NCBI RefSeq assembly: GCF_900111905.1
Contig: NZ_FOKM01000001.1
Coordinates: 124,001-188,000, forward strand
DNA from: Rhizobium sp. NFR07
GTDB lineage: Bacteria > Pseudomonadota > Alphaproteobacteria > Rhizobiales > Rhizobiaceae
Direction: 5' to 3'
Length of the DNA: 64,000 bases
The position numbers and the translations under genes are program-made. The notes below the pieces were generated by a model. That model saw only the letters and a list, made by a program, of their open reading frames with translations. It searched no databases and was not told the origin of the DNA. Below, piece by piece: positions 35,850 to 45,398 of the stretch (positions within the stretch are counted from its first letter, which is position 1; each line of letters begins with the position of its first letter).

Positions 35850-36836
35850 ATGCTCGGATATATCGGCAAGCGCCTACTCTACATGATCCCGACCCTGTTC
35901 GGCATGTCCCTGATTTCATTCATGATCATTCAGCTGCCGCCGGGTGATTACCTGACCTCGATGATCGCCACCATGAGCGAAAGCGGCCAGGCGGTCGATC
36001 CGGCTCAGATCCAGCGGCTGAAGGAGATCTACGGTTTCGACGATCCGTTCTACATCCAGTACCTGAAGTGGATGTGGGGCATTGTCAGCCGTGGCGACTT
36101 CGGCTGGTCCTTCGAATGGAACCAGCCGGTATCCGGCCTGATCTGGAACCGCATGGGCTCGACACTGGTGATCTCGCTTCTGAGCCTGATTTTCGTCTGG
36201 GCCGTGGCGCTGCCGATCGGCATCTATTCGGCCGTTCGCCGCGGTTCGTTCGGTGATCACGTCTTCACCTTCCTCGGCTTCATCGGCCTTGCCGTTCCCA
36301 ACTTCATCCTTGCCCTGACCCTGATGTATGTCGCCTATCGGTATCTGGGGCAAAGCGTCGGCGGGCTCAACTCACCGGAATATGCCGAAGCACCCTGGTC
36401 ATTGGCCAAGCTCGGCGATTTCATGATGCATCTGTGGATCCCGATCATCATTATCGGGGCATCCGGCACCGCGGCAATGATCCGCATCCTGCGGGCAAAC
36501 CTCACCGACGAGCTGCACAAACCCTATGTGATAACGGCGCGCGCCAAGGGCCTGCCGGAATACAAGGTGATCCTGAAATATCCGGTGCGGATCGCGCTCA
36601 ATCCATTCGTCTCGGCAATCGGCTGGGTGCTGCCGCATCTGGTTTCGGGTGTCACCATCATCGCGATCGTGTTGAACCTGCCGACCGCCGGCCCGCTCCT
36701 GTTCCGGGCACTGGTCTCCCAGGACATGTATCTCGCCGGCAGTTTCATCCTGCTGCTATCGGCACTGACACTCGTCGGGGTTCTGCTCTCCGACCTGCTG
36801 CTGGCGCTTCTCGATCCGCGCATCCGGTTCAACTGA
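35850..36836 (+). CDS. Opp/Dpp-type ABC permease 1
   Basis: 328 residues with GGGAGGAG before the ATG. The N terminus MLGYIGKRLLYMIPTLFGMS and QLPPGDY are typical of OppB/DppB; about six membrane helices follow. The EAA-type loop (VITARAKGLPEYKVILKYPVR) contacts the ATPase. It forms the inner-membrane channel with the permease at 36847. The substrate follows the two family-5 binding proteins, probably an oligosaccharide. Confidence 0.92.
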   Translation: MLGYIGKRLLYMIPTLFGMSLISFMIIQLPPGDYLTSMIATMSESGQAVDPAQIQRLKEIYGFDDPFYIQYLKWMWGIVSRGDFGWSFEWNQPVSGLIWNRMGSTLVISLLSLIFVWAVALPIGIYSAVRRGSFGDHVFTFLGFIGLAVPNFILALTLMYVAYRYLGQSVGGLNSPEYAEAPWSLAKLGDFMMHLWIPIIIIGASGTAAMIRILRANLTDELHKPYVITARAKGLPEYKVILKYPVRIALNPFVSAIGWVLPHLVSGVTIIAIVLNLPTAGPLLFRALVSQDMYLAGSFILLLSALTLVGVLLSDLLLALLDPRIRFN

Positions 36837-36846
36837 GGAGGTTATC

Positions 36847-38031
36847 ATGAACGCGAACGATCAGATAACGCTCAGCCCGACGGCTTCGAACATCGATGGT
36901 CCGGCCATCAGCCCGCTGAAGAAGGGGGCGACCGTATCCACGGCGGCCATTGGCCCATGGCGTCTCATCTACGGCAAGCTCATTCGCCAGAAGGTCGCCA
37001 TGCTGGCCGGCGCCATCATCCTGTTCCTGTATTTCATAGCTCTCTTCGCGGAGTTCCTGGCACCTGCCCTGCCCGCCACCTCGAAGCCGCAATATACCTA
37101 TGCGCCGCCGCAGGGGATTTCCCTGTTCACGACCAAACCCGATGGCAGCAGCGAATTTCAGCTGCACGTCAAGGGTTACAAGGTGGAGATCGACAAGATC
37201 GCGCTGCGTCGATCCTTTGTCGTCGATGAGAACAAGATCATCCCGATTGGTCTCTTCGTCAAAGGCCCTGCCTACAAGCTCTGGGGCCTGATCCCCATGG
37301 ACCGGCACCTGATCGGCCCCTACAATCTCAATGATCCCATGTATCTGCTCGGCACCGACCGTCTCGGCCGCGACGTGTTCTCGCGCCTCGTCTACGGAAC
37401 ACGCGTGTCCATGTCGATCGGCCTTATCGGGGTCGCCGTCTCGCTGGTTCTTGGTGTGGTGATCGGGTCGATTTCGGGCTTTTATGGCGGCTGGGTCGAT
37501 ACAGCCATCCAGCGCGTGATCGAAATCATCAGCGCCATGCCGACGATCCCGCTATGGCTGGGCCTGGCTGCGGCGATCCCGCTGACATGGTCGCCGGTGA
37601 ATGTCTATCTGGTGATAACAGTCATCGTCTCGTTGCTGGGGTGGACCTCTCTTGCTCGAGAGGTGCGAGGGCGGTTTCTATCCCTGCGCGGAGAGGATTT
37701 CGTCACGGCGGCGAAGCTCGATGGATCCAGCGAAATGCGTCTGATCTTCCGCCATATCCTGCCATCGCTGACCAGTCACATCCTTGCCGTAGTGACGCTG
37801 GCGGTACCGACGATGATCGTGGCGGAAACCTCGCTTTCCTTCCTCGGCATCGGCCTGAAACCGCCGGTGGTCAGCTGGGGTGTGCTTTTGCAGGATGCCC
37901 AGAACATCCGCACGGTCGCAACCGCACCATGGCTGTTGATCTGGCCCTCGCTTGCCGTGGTTCTTGCCGTCCTTTCCTTCAACTTCTTCGGGGATGGCCT
38001 GCGCGATGCCGCCGATCCCTACGACAATTGA
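36847..38031 (+). CDS. Opp/Dpp-type ABC permease 2
   Basis: 394 residues, longer than a typical OppC (about 300). The extra length is a roughly 100-residue extracytoplasmic insertion after the first helix (around QYTYAPPQGISLFTTKPDGS) before the conserved YLLGTDRLGRDVFSRLVYGTRVS. The rest is standard, with FVTAAKLDGSSEMRLIFRHILP as the ATPase-coupling loop. Ten bases after permease 1; AGGAGG precedes the start. Such insertions occur in YejE-like and some carbohydrate-linked permeases and may dock the unusually large binding proteins. Confidence 0.92.
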   Translation: MNANDQITLSPTASNIDGPAISPLKKGATVSTAAIGPWRLIYGKLIRQKVAMLAGAIILFLYFIALFAEFLAPALPATSKPQYTYAPPQGISLFTTKPDGSSEFQLHVKGYKVEIDKIALRRSFVVDENKIIPIGLFVKGPAYKLWGLIPMDRHLIGPYNLNDPMYLLGTDRLGRDVFSRLVYGTRVSMSIGLIGVAVSLVLGVVIGSISGFYGGWVDTAIQRVIEIISAMPTIPLWLGLAAAIPLTWSPVNVYLVITVIVSLLGWTSLAREVRGRFLSLRGEDFVTAAKLDGSSEMRLIFRHILPSLTSHILAVVTLAVPTMIVAETSLSFLGIGLKPPVVSWGVLLQDAQNIRTVATAPWLLIWPSLAVVLAVLSFNFFGDGLRDAADPYDN

Positions 38032-38041
38032 GGAGACGTCC

Positions 38042-39763
38042 ATGACTGATCTTTCCCCAGACGTCGTGCTTTCGGTTGAAAACCTGTCAATCGACTTCAC
38101 CTTGCGCACGCACATCCTGCACGCCGTGCAGAACGTGAATTTCCAGCTCAAGCGCGGCAAGACGCTCTGCCTTGTCGGCGAAAGCGGATCCGGCAAGAGC
38201 GTGACGGCCCGCACGCTCCTGCAGATCGTCGACAAGCCCGGCCGTATCGTCGATGGCAGCATCCTGTTGCGCAACGGCACCAAGGTCACCGACATAACCA
38301 AGCTTGCGCCGACCGGCGCCGCCATGCGTGCAATTCGCGGCAAGCGGATCGGCCTGATTTTCCAGGAGCCGATGAGTTCGCTGTCACCGGTACACACGAT
38401 CGGGTCACAGATCATCGAGGCAATCCGTCTGCACAGCGATCTCGACAAGAAGGCGGCGCGCGCCCGAATGGTCGAACTCCTGAGCCAGGTGGAAATCCCC
38501 GACCCGGACACGATGGCGGACCGATACACGTTCGAGTTCTCGGGCGGCATGCGTCAGCGCGCGATGATCGCCATGGCACTGGCCTCGAACCCGGACATCC
38601 TGATCGCGGACGAGCCGACAACCGCGCTGGACGTGACGACACAGGCGGAGATCCTCGATCTCATCAAGCGCCTGCAGGTCGAACGCGGCATGGCAATGCT
38701 GCTGATAACCCACGACATGGGCGTCGTCGCCGAAGTGGCGGATGAGGTTGCGGTCATGCGTTTCGGGCGCGTGGTCGAGACGGGAGCGGTCGACAAGATC
38801 TTCCACGACGCGGAACACTCCTATACGCGCCAGTTGCTTGCCTCGACCGTCAAGCTGACGAGCCATGTCAAGGCGGCGGATTCCACGGCCGCGCTGTCGG
38901 CAAACGCGCCTGAACCGGTCCTGTCCGTTCGCAACGTGAGCAAGGTGTTCGGCTGGAACAACGGAGCCAAGGCGCTGCGTGCCGTCGATAATGCCAGTTT
39001 CGACCTTTATCCGGGCGAAAATCTCGGAATTGTCGGGGAAAGCGGATCCGGCAAGACAACGCTCGGGCGGCTGATCCTGCGGATCACCGAGCCGACCGAA
39101 GGAAAGGTGGTCTATCGTCGCGAACCCGGCAGTGAAGTCGATGTCACCAGGCTCGACAAGCACGGGCTGCGGGCCTTCCATCGCGACGCTCGCCTTGTGT
39201 TTCAGGATCCATTCGCGTCGCTCAATCCGCGCATGACCGTCAAGGAGGTCATCGGCGATCCGCTGATCGTCAACGGCCTGGCAAAAGGCAAGGCGCTCGA
39301 GGAACGGGTGGCCGAACTGATGCGTCTTGTCGGGCTCGATCCATTGGGCATGGAGCGTTACCCGCACGCGTTTTCCGGCGGCCAGCGGCAGCGTATCTGC
39401 ATTGCGCGGGCGCTGGCGCTCGACCCGAAGATCATCATCGCGGACGAGGCAACGGCCGCACTCGACGTGTCGATCCGCAGCCAGATCCTCGACCTTCTGC
39501 TGGACCTGCGCCAGAGGCTGAACCTCAGCTTCATCTTCATTTCGCACGACATCTCGGTCGTGCGGTATTTCTGCGACCGGGTGGCGGTCATGCACAAGGG
39601 CAGGATCGTCGAACTGGGCGAGGCCGAGCAGATCTGCACGGCGCCAAAGGAGGCCTATACCAAAAGCCTCATCTCTGCCGTCCCCAATCCGGACCCACGC
39701 GACAAGCGACTGATGCACCGCCACCGCTTTGTCGCGCCGGCGATCGAACCAGCGCATGTCTAA
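38042..39763 (+). CDS. Fused double ABC ATPase (OppD-OppF type)
   Basis: 573 residues; the start at 38042 follows GAGGAGA. Two complete ATPase units: Walker [12 protein letters not shown], signature [12 protein letters not shown], Walker [13 protein letters not shown] in the first; Walker [12 protein letters not shown], signature [12 protein letters not shown], Walker [13 protein letters not shown] in the second, with switch histidines in both. It powers the two permeases and probably serves both binding proteins. The four coding bases between its stop and the strong AAGGAGG of the next gene keep the operon tight. Confidence 0.94.
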   Translation: MTDLSPDVVLSVENLSIDFTLRTHILHAVQNVNFQLKRGKTLCLVGESGSGKSVTARTLLQIVDKPGRIVDGSILLRNGTKVTDITKLAPTGAAMRAIRGKRIGLIFQEPMSSLSPVHTIGSQIIEAIRLHSDLDKKAARARMVELLSQVEIPDPDTMADRYTFEFSGGMRQRAMIAMALASNPDILIADEPTTALDVTTQAEILDLIKRLQVERGMAMLLITHDMGVVAEVADEVAVMRFGRVVETGAVDKIFHDAEHSYTRQLLASTVKLTSHVKAADSTAALSANAPEPVLSVRNVSKVFGWNNGAKALRAVDNASFDLYPGENLGIVGESGSGKTTLGRLILRITEPTEGKVVYRREPGSEVDVTRLDKHGLRAFHRDARLVFQDPFASLNPRMTVKEVIGDPLIVNGLAKGKALEERVAELMRLVGLDPLGMERYPHAFSGGQRQRICIARALALDPKIIIADEATAALDVSIRSQILDLLLDLRQRLNLSFIFISHDISVVRYFCDRVAVMHKGRIVELGEAEQICTAPKEAYTKSLISAVPNPDPRDKRLMHRHRFVAPAIEPAHV

Positions 39764-39773
39764 GGAGGTTATA

Positions 39774-40544
39774 TTGACAAAATTTTCCGCCAATCTTTCG
39801 TTTCTTTACCAGGAACTGCCCTTTCTCGATCGTTTTGCTGCAGCGGCAAAAGACGGTTTTGGCGCGGTCGAATATCTGGGGCCCTATTCCGAACCGAAGG
39901 AAAAGATCGCAGAGGTCCTGAAAGACACTGGCCTCGAGCAGGCGCTGTTCAATGTTCCTTCCGGCGACTGGGCCGGTGGTGAGCGGGGCCTTGCCTGCCT
40001 ACGCGATCGCATCGACGAGTTTCGCAAGGGCGTCTCCCTGGCTCTGGATTATGCCGGTGCGCTGGGCTGCACGAGGATCAACGTATTGTCGGGCATAGCG
40101 CCCGCCGGCGTCGATCGCGCGACATTGGAAAACGTGCTGGTAGACAACCTGAAATACGCAGCGCCGCTTTTTGCGGATGCCGGCATCAGGCTTCTGATCG
40201 AACCGATCAACCTGCGCGACATTCCCGGCTTCTTCGTTTCGACAACGGATGATGCCGAACGACTGCTGGAAAAGGTCGGCTCGGACAATCTCTACATCCA
40301 GTATGATTTTTATCACATGCAGATCATGCAGGGCGACCTGATCCCCACCTTCACCCGGCTGCAGGACAGGATTGCCCATGTGCAGATTGCCGACAATCCC
40401 GGCCGCAACGAACCCGGCACGGGAGAGATCCATTATCCCTTCATTTTCAGAGAGCTCGACCGGCTCGGCTATGACGGCTGGATAGGCTGCGAATACAAAC
40501 CACGCACGACGACGACCGACGGGCTCGGCTGGATGAAGGCTTGA
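39774..40544 (+). CDS. hyi: Hydroxypyruvate isomerase
   Basis: 256 residues starting at a TTG (39774) placed five bases after a full AAGGAGG. Longer in-frame ATG starts would overlap the ATPase gene. The protein follows E. coli Hyi closely: FSANLSFLYQELPFLDRF, VPSGDWAGGERGLACL, LLIEPINLRDIPGF, IQYDFYHMQIMQGDL, HVQIADNPGRNEPGTGEI and GCEYKPRTTT, with the family metal-binding Glu/Asp/His residues. It interconverts hydroxypyruvate and tartronate semialdehyde, feeding the next two genes. A related isomerase of the OtnI type is the main alternative. Confidence 0.9.
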   Translation: MTKFSANLSFLYQELPFLDRFAAAAKDGFGAVEYLGPYSEPKEKIAEVLKDTGLEQALFNVPSGDWAGGERGLACLRDRIDEFRKGVSLALDYAGALGCTRINVLSGIAPAGVDRATLENVLVDNLKYAAPLFADAGIRLLIEPINLRDIPGFFVSTTDDAERLLEKVGSDNLYIQYDFYHMQIMQGDLIPTFTRLQDRIAHVQIADNPGRNEPGTGEIHYPFIFRELDRLGYDGWIGCEYKPRTTTTDGLGWMKA

Positions 40545-40585
40545 ACCCGCCTTACCTCGACAACAGTATCAAGATCGGATTTGAC

Positions 40586-41455
40586 ATGAATATCGGTTTC
40601 ATCGGACTGGGCGTCATGGGACGCCCGATGGCGGAAAATCTCATTGCCGCCGGACACAGGCTCACGCTCAGCCGCGTGAAGGAAAGCGCACAATATCTCG
40701 TCGATGAGGGAGGCGTCGCGGCATCATCCGCAAAAGCTGTCGCGGAAGCCTCCGACGTCATCATCCTGATGCTGCCGGACACACCGGATGTGGCCCAGGT
40801 CCTGTTTGGCGAAAATGGTGTCGTATCAGGCCTGTCGAAAGGCAAGCTGGTGATCGACATGAGTTCGATCTCTCCCGTCGCGACCAAGGAATTTGCGCAG
40901 AAGATCGCGGCGCTCGGCTGCGATTATCTCGACGCACCGGTCTCGGGCGGCGAGGTTGGCGCCAAGGCGGCATCATTGACGATCATGGTCGGCGGCAAGG
41001 ACACAGCATTCAAACGCGCCCGGCCGCTGTTCGATGTGATGGGAAAGAACATCACGCTGGTCGGCGGCGTCGGTGATGGCCAGACGGCCAAGATCGCCAA
41101 CCAGATCATCGTCGGCCTGACGATCGAAGCCGTATCGGAAGCCCTGTTGTTCGCCAAGCGGGCCGGTGCCGACCCAGCGAAGGTGCGGGCGGCCCTGATG
41201 GGCGGCTTTGCCGCCTCGCGCATTCTGGAAGTCCACGGGGAACGCATGGTCAAGGGCACCTTCGACCCGGGTTTCCGCATCCGCCTGCACCGCAAGGACA
41301 TGACGCTTGCCGTGGATTCGGCACGCACCCTTGACCTCTCCCTGCCCAATACAGCCGCGACACAGCAACTGATGAATGCCGCGATTGCGTGTGGAGACGG
41401 CGACCGCGATCACTCCGCCCTCATCCGCACGCTGGAGAGATTGTCGGGCGGCTGA
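40586..41455 (+). CDS. glxR: Tartronate semialdehyde reductase
   Basis: 289 residues; start at 40586 gives the Rossmann motif at once (MNIGFIGLGVMGRPMA). Beta-hydroxyacid dehydrogenase motifs include DAPVSGGEVGAKAASLTIMVGG, the catalytic lysine in GDGQTAKIANQIIVG, and KRAGADPAKVRAALMGGFA. These segments match GlxR/GarR closely. It reduces tartronate semialdehyde to D-glycerate with NAD(P)H. Its position between hyi and the glycerate kinase gives a complete short pathway. Confidence 0.92.
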   Translation: MNIGFIGLGVMGRPMAENLIAAGHRLTLSRVKESAQYLVDEGGVAASSAKAVAEASDVIILMLPDTPDVAQVLFGENGVVSGLSKGKLVIDMSSISPVATKEFAQKIAALGCDYLDAPVSGGEVGAKAASLTIMVGGKDTAFKRARPLFDVMGKNITLVGGVGDGQTAKIANQIIVGLTIEAVSEALLFAKRAGADPAKVRAALMGGFAASRILEVHGERMVKGTFDPGFRIRLHRKDMTLAVDSARTLDLSLPNTAATQQLMNAAIACGDGDRDHSALIRTLERLSGG

Positions 41456-41542
41456 CTTTTCCCTGAAACACGGAAATGACCCTCGGCGTGCGTTTGCGTG
41501 GATTTTTTGCGCGCGCCGTTGGGGGTCTATGGAGGAACACAG

Positions 41543-42811
41543 ATGGATAGACGTTCCTTTCTGCGGGACCTGTTTTTCGCCGCGGTCAAGGCAGCCGACC
41601 CGCGTGCCGGCCTCATTCGGCACCTGCCTGCCGCACCGAAGGGCAGGACAGTGGTCATCGGTGCAGGCAAGGGCGCGGCGCAAATGGCCAGAGCTCTGGA
41701 AGATCTCTGGGATGCGCCGCTGTCCGGCGCCGTTGTCACCCGATACGGTTATGGTTGCGAGACGCGCCATATCGACATCATCGAAGCGGCCCACCCGGTA
41801 CCGGATGAAGCCGGCATCAAGGCCGCTCGAAGGCTTGTGTCCGAGATCGAACACCTTTCAGCCGATGATCTTGTCATCGCATTGATCTGCGGAGGTGGTT
41901 CCGCGCTTTTGCCGGCACCACCGGAAGGTTTCACGCTCGCAGACGAAATAGCCCTCAATGAACAGCTTCTGGCATGCGGCGCGCCCATCTCCGCCATGAA
42001 TACCGTACGCAAGCATTTCTCCACGATCAAAGGCGGGCGCCTCGCCGCGCAAACCAGAGCCAAGGTCGTGTCACTGATCGTCTCGGACATTCCAGGAGAC
42101 AATCCCGCGCATGTCGCTTCGGGACCAACCGTGCCGGACGGCAGCACGCGCGACGATGCCATCGCGATCATCGATCGATATCGGCTGAAACTGCCGCAGG
42201 CCGTTCTTGCGCATTTTAACTCGGCACAAGCCGACGCCCCGCTGCCGGGCGATCCGGTTTTCACGGGCCATGAGCATCGGATTATCGCGTCTGCGGGCCT
42301 GTCGCTGGAGACGGCCGCCCGGACGGCGCGGGATCGCGACATCGACGCCGTCATCTTGTCCGACAGCATCGAAGGCGAAGCACGCGATGTCGCATCTGTT
42401 CACGCAGCCATTGCCCGCGAGGTTCAGGCCAGAGACCGGCCATTCTCCAAACCCGTTGTCATCCTCTCCGGTGGAGAGACGACCGTGACGTTGCGCGGAG
42501 AACCCGGCAGAGGTGGACGAAACGGTGAATTTGCGCTCGCCTTTGCGCTCGCGATCGATGGTACCGAGGATGTCGTTTGCCTGGCTGCCGATACGGACGG
42601 AATTGATGGATCGGAAACCAATGCCGGCGCATTCGCCGACGACTCATCGATCCGTCGCCTCAACGAACAGCGGCTGGATGCAAGGCAAATCTTGAACATG
42701 AACGATAGCCACGCGGCCTTTTCAGCCCTCGGAGATCTGTTCGAGACGGGGCCGACCGGCACCAATGTCAATGATTTTCGCGCGATCTTCGTGGGCCGGC
42801 AGGGCTCTTGA
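41543..42811 (+). CDS. ttuD: Glycerate 2-kinase (TtuD/MOFRL family)
   Basis: 422 residues; GGAGG precedes the ATG at 41543. Conserved segments: VVIGAGKGAAQMA, LICGGGSALLPAP, NTVRKHFSTIKGGRLA, LIVSDIPGDNPAHVASGP, LSGGETTVTLRG and GRGGRNGEFALAFAL, the last being the MOFRL domain. It phosphorylates D-glycerate to 2-phosphoglycerate. Older records call homologues hydroxypyruvate reductase. It completes the route hydroxypyruvate to tartronate semialdehyde to glycerate to glycolysis. Confidence 0.9.
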   Translation: MDRRSFLRDLFFAAVKAADPRAGLIRHLPAAPKGRTVVIGAGKGAAQMARALEDLWDAPLSGAVVTRYGYGCETRHIDIIEAAHPVPDEAGIKAARRLVSEIEHLSADDLVIALICGGGSALLPAPPEGFTLADEIALNEQLLACGAPISAMNTVRKHFSTIKGGRLAAQTRAKVVSLIVSDIPGDNPAHVASGPTVPDGSTRDDAIAIIDRYRLKLPQAVLAHFNSAQADAPLPGDPVFTGHEHRIIASAGLSLETAARTARDRDIDAVILSDSIEGEARDVASVHAAIAREVQARDRPFSKPVVILSGGETTVTLRGEPGRGGRNGEFALAFALAIDGTEDVVCLAADTDGIDGSETNAGAFADDSSIRRLNEQRLDARQILNMNDSHAAFSALGDLFETGPTGTNVNDFRAIFVGRQGS

Positions 42812-42862
42812 GACTGGTCGTGCGCACGCCGTCTAGCAAAAAATGCAACAAGGGAGGAACTC

Positions 42863-44938
42863 ATGGATAACGCAGCAAACAAACCCATGGCGCGATCATC
42901 GGCCGACGGTGACGCAAAGGGCTGGTGGATTGACGAGCCCATTCGCATGGCCCTGTTTCTCTACAATCAATACGAGGCTCCGGTCGACACGGATGCCTTT
43001 GTCGAAAAACTGGTCGATATCGATGCCAATGCCGTTGTCCTGCCGACCGGCGGCGTTGCCGCGTTTTATCCGACGGAGGTCGATCATCACGTTCGGGCCC
43101 CCTCCCTGCCGCCGGGTCGGGACATCGTCGGCGAGATCGTCGAAAAAGCACATGCGCGCGGCATCTATGTCGTTGCCCGGTTCGAATGGACGGTAAACCA
43201 GGATCAATCCATTCTTGCAGCACATCCCGACTGGGTGCAGCGGGACCGGCATGGCAACTCGCCGCTCTGGAACGACACGCATGTCATGTGTATCAACGGC
43301 GGATACATGCAGGAGCATATCTTCAAGATCATGGATGAGGCGCTGACCCGCTATCCATTCGACGGGATCTTCTTCAACTATGGCGGCGGTCAACGCAACG
43401 CCTTCGGCCCCTGCCAGTGCGACAATTGCAAACGTCTCTATGCGGCGAAATATAGTTCCGACCTGCCGCTGCAACCCGATGCGCAATATATTGCCTTCAT
43501 GGATGATTGCGCCGGCGACCTCGCCACAAGGATCCGCAGTTTCGTCAAGGATCGAAATCCGGCGATCAACTTCATGGTCGGCAAATCGGCGGATTCCACC
43601 AATTCGGAAACCCATGGTGCACCCATCGCCGAGGCGCACGCATTCTGGCTTTATGATGCAAGCGAAACCGTCAACCGAGCACGTGCCGCCTTCCCGGATC
43701 GCATGCCGTTCAACAATGATTCCGCGTTTTTCGATGGGCGCTGGCGTTATGTGCACCGTTCCGCCGCGGAAGGCGAGATCCGTGCCTATCAGAACATGGC
43801 GAACGGCGCCGGGCCCTATCTCTTCGTCAACGGCAACCATGAACAGCACGATTTGAACGGTGAAAGGGGCGCGAAACCCGCTTTCAGGTTCCATCGCAAA
43901 CATCAGCACCTTTATGTCAGGCAGACGAATGCCGCCCGCGTGCTGCTGCTGGATGGCGCACGGACGTCATTTGCGGGCAGACTGTTTCGTTTTGGCGAAA
44001 TGCGCAAGCCGGATGCGACAACGCCGGGCAATGGCGGATTTGGATATCGCGACAGCGATGAGCTCGGGAGCGGAAATGAAAACGCACACCTTGCCATGTC
44101 CGGATTTTTCCGGTTGCTGACCGAAAATCACATACCCTTCGTGCTGTCGAACGACCTGACCTGGATAGATGACGATCCCGGGCGCTACGACCTTGTCATC
44201 GCGCCGAACGGGGCGCCTGCCGCGCTCGACGGTTATCTGCGCAAGGGCGGACGGGTTCTTGCGGCCGGTGTGACCAAACCCGATCTCGATCTGCCGCGCA
44301 CGATCCGCAAATGGGATCGCAAGGAGACACTGGCCTCCTATTGGCGGGTCCGGGACGGCGGTTTGTTCCCATCCCTGTCTGGCACCGACCTTCTCTTCGT
44401 CTACAGTGATTTCCTTGAGCTCGAAACAGGCGGGCAATCAGCCCTGACCCTTGTTCCGCGTACCAAGGTCAATCCCATGGAGATGGTCGGCGAAGGCATG
44501 CACGACACCGACCTGGCCGGTCTCTACCTGAACCGCTACGGGGACGGAGAGCTTGCCTACCTTCCTTGGGATATCGGCGAACTTTATTACCGCGCCGGCG
44601 CGCCCTCTCATTCGGCATTGTTCAATGATCTTATCGACCACCTTCTGCCGAAAGGCCGGCAGATCTGGACAAATGCACACCCGATGGTGCAGGTCACGCT
44701 TCAGCAGCAGCGACAATCAGGCAGGACGCTGGTGCATCTTGTAAACCTGTCCGGCGCTTCGCAGGTTTCGTATCATCCGGCGATCCCGATGGCGGCAATA
44801 CAGATTGAGGTTGAGGGACAATTCAGTATCGCCCGAGCAGCCACCAGTGGCCGGGAGCTGCCGCTCGCCAGGAAAGGCGGCTACACTAGCGTGACCCTGC
44901 CGGTCCTTGATACCTACGACGTCATCGTCTTCCAGTGA
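42863..44938 (+). CDS. GHL6-like putative glycoside hydrolase 2
   Basis: 691 residues, same two-part architecture as the protein at 33657: barrel with LPTGGVAAFYPTEVDHH, VVARFEWTVNQDQS and AHPDWVQRDRHGN, then FDGIFFNYGGG, and a C-terminal half with YLRKGGRVLAAGVTKPDL and LAYLPWDIGELYYRAG. Unlike its paralogue it keeps a cysteine cluster (GPCQCDNCKRLY), seen in many relatives and possibly metal-binding. No signal peptide. It is the last gene of the operon, before a strong hairpin. Reaction unknown; probably hydrolyses an imported glycoside or its aglycone-linked form. Confidence 0.75.
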   Translation: MDNAANKPMARSSADGDAKGWWIDEPIRMALFLYNQYEAPVDTDAFVEKLVDIDANAVVLPTGGVAAFYPTEVDHHVRAPSLPPGRDIVGEIVEKAHARGIYVVARFEWTVNQDQSILAAHPDWVQRDRHGNSPLWNDTHVMCINGGYMQEHIFKIMDEALTRYPFDGIFFNYGGGQRNAFGPCQCDNCKRLYAAKYSSDLPLQPDAQYIAFMDDCAGDLATRIRSFVKDRNPAINFMVGKSADSTNSETHGAPIAEAHAFWLYDASETVNRARAAFPDRMPFNNDSAFFDGRWRYVHRSAAEGEIRAYQNMANGAGPYLFVNGNHEQHDLNGERGAKPAFRFHRKHQHLYVRQTNAARVLLLDGARTSFAGRLFRFGEMRKPDATTPGNGGFGYRDSDELGSGNENAHLAMSGFFRLLTENHIPFVLSNDLTWIDDDPGRYDLVIAPNGAPAALDGYLRKGGRVLAAGVTKPDLDLPRTIRKWDRKETLASYWRVRDGGLFPSLSGTDLLFVYSDFLELETGGQSALTLVPRTKVNPMEMVGEGMHDTDLAGLYLNRYGDGELAYLPWDIGELYYRAGAPSHSALFNDLIDHLLPKGRQIWTNAHPMVQVTLQQQRQSGRTLVHLVNLSGASQVSYHPAIPMAAIQIEVEGQFSIARAATSGRELPLARKGGYTSVTLPVLDTYDVIVFQ

Positions 44939-44946
44939 CGTGCAAC

Positions 44947-44986
44947 TTTCAGTGCAGGCGGCAAAGACTTGCTGCCTGCACTGAAA
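44947..44986 (+). terminator. Strong hairpin at the end of the glycoside operon
   Basis: An 18-bp stem with one mismatch (arms 44947-44964 and 44969-44986, TTTCAGTGCAGGC and its complement at the outer part) and loop AGAC, starting nine bases after the stop. Only short T content follows, so termination may be partial, but the position and stability fit an operon end. Confidence 0.7.
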
Positions 44987-45398
44987 ATGTATGATTGGGC
45001 TCAGGACGACAATATTGTTTTATCAGTGATACCTTTAAATCGGCTCTAACCTCTTGAACGGATCGGAACCTTCGACCCGCGTTGGTTCGCTAAGCGATTG
45101 AAAACCATAACGCTTCATCTAAGCGGAACCAATCAGAGCTATGGGGCGCGATCAACACCTTGACGCGGCCGTGCATCGGTTAGCCGGGGGATGATCGGAC
45201 CTCGACCACGTCCGGTCCGCCTACACGGCGTTTGGTTACTCTCTCCGGCTAAAATCCAAAACTATTCCAAAACGGAATGAGCGATTTCATTTTTGCATTG
45301 GACGCTTACGCACTTTCTCGCACATGATGCTCAAAATATAGCGCTGATAAAAATTTAAGCAGAAATGCTATTTTTCTCCTTGTCATGATTGGCTAGCT
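44987..45398. other. AT-richer intergenic region before the peptidase genes
   Basis: About 410 bases without a gene. It holds a T-arm-like motif (45054-45080), inverted arms TTGGTTC/GAACCAA around 45083-45131, a CATAACGCTT string at 45106-45115 matching the LacI-linked element, and ATTCC-N5-GGAAT at 45264-45278. The sequence is noticeably AT-rich near the next gene, where its promoter should be. Confidence 0.5.

Noticed and set aside
38405..39793. About 460-codon minus-strand frame
   Set aside because: Antisense to the double ABC ATPase, whose Walker motifs are clear on the plus strand.
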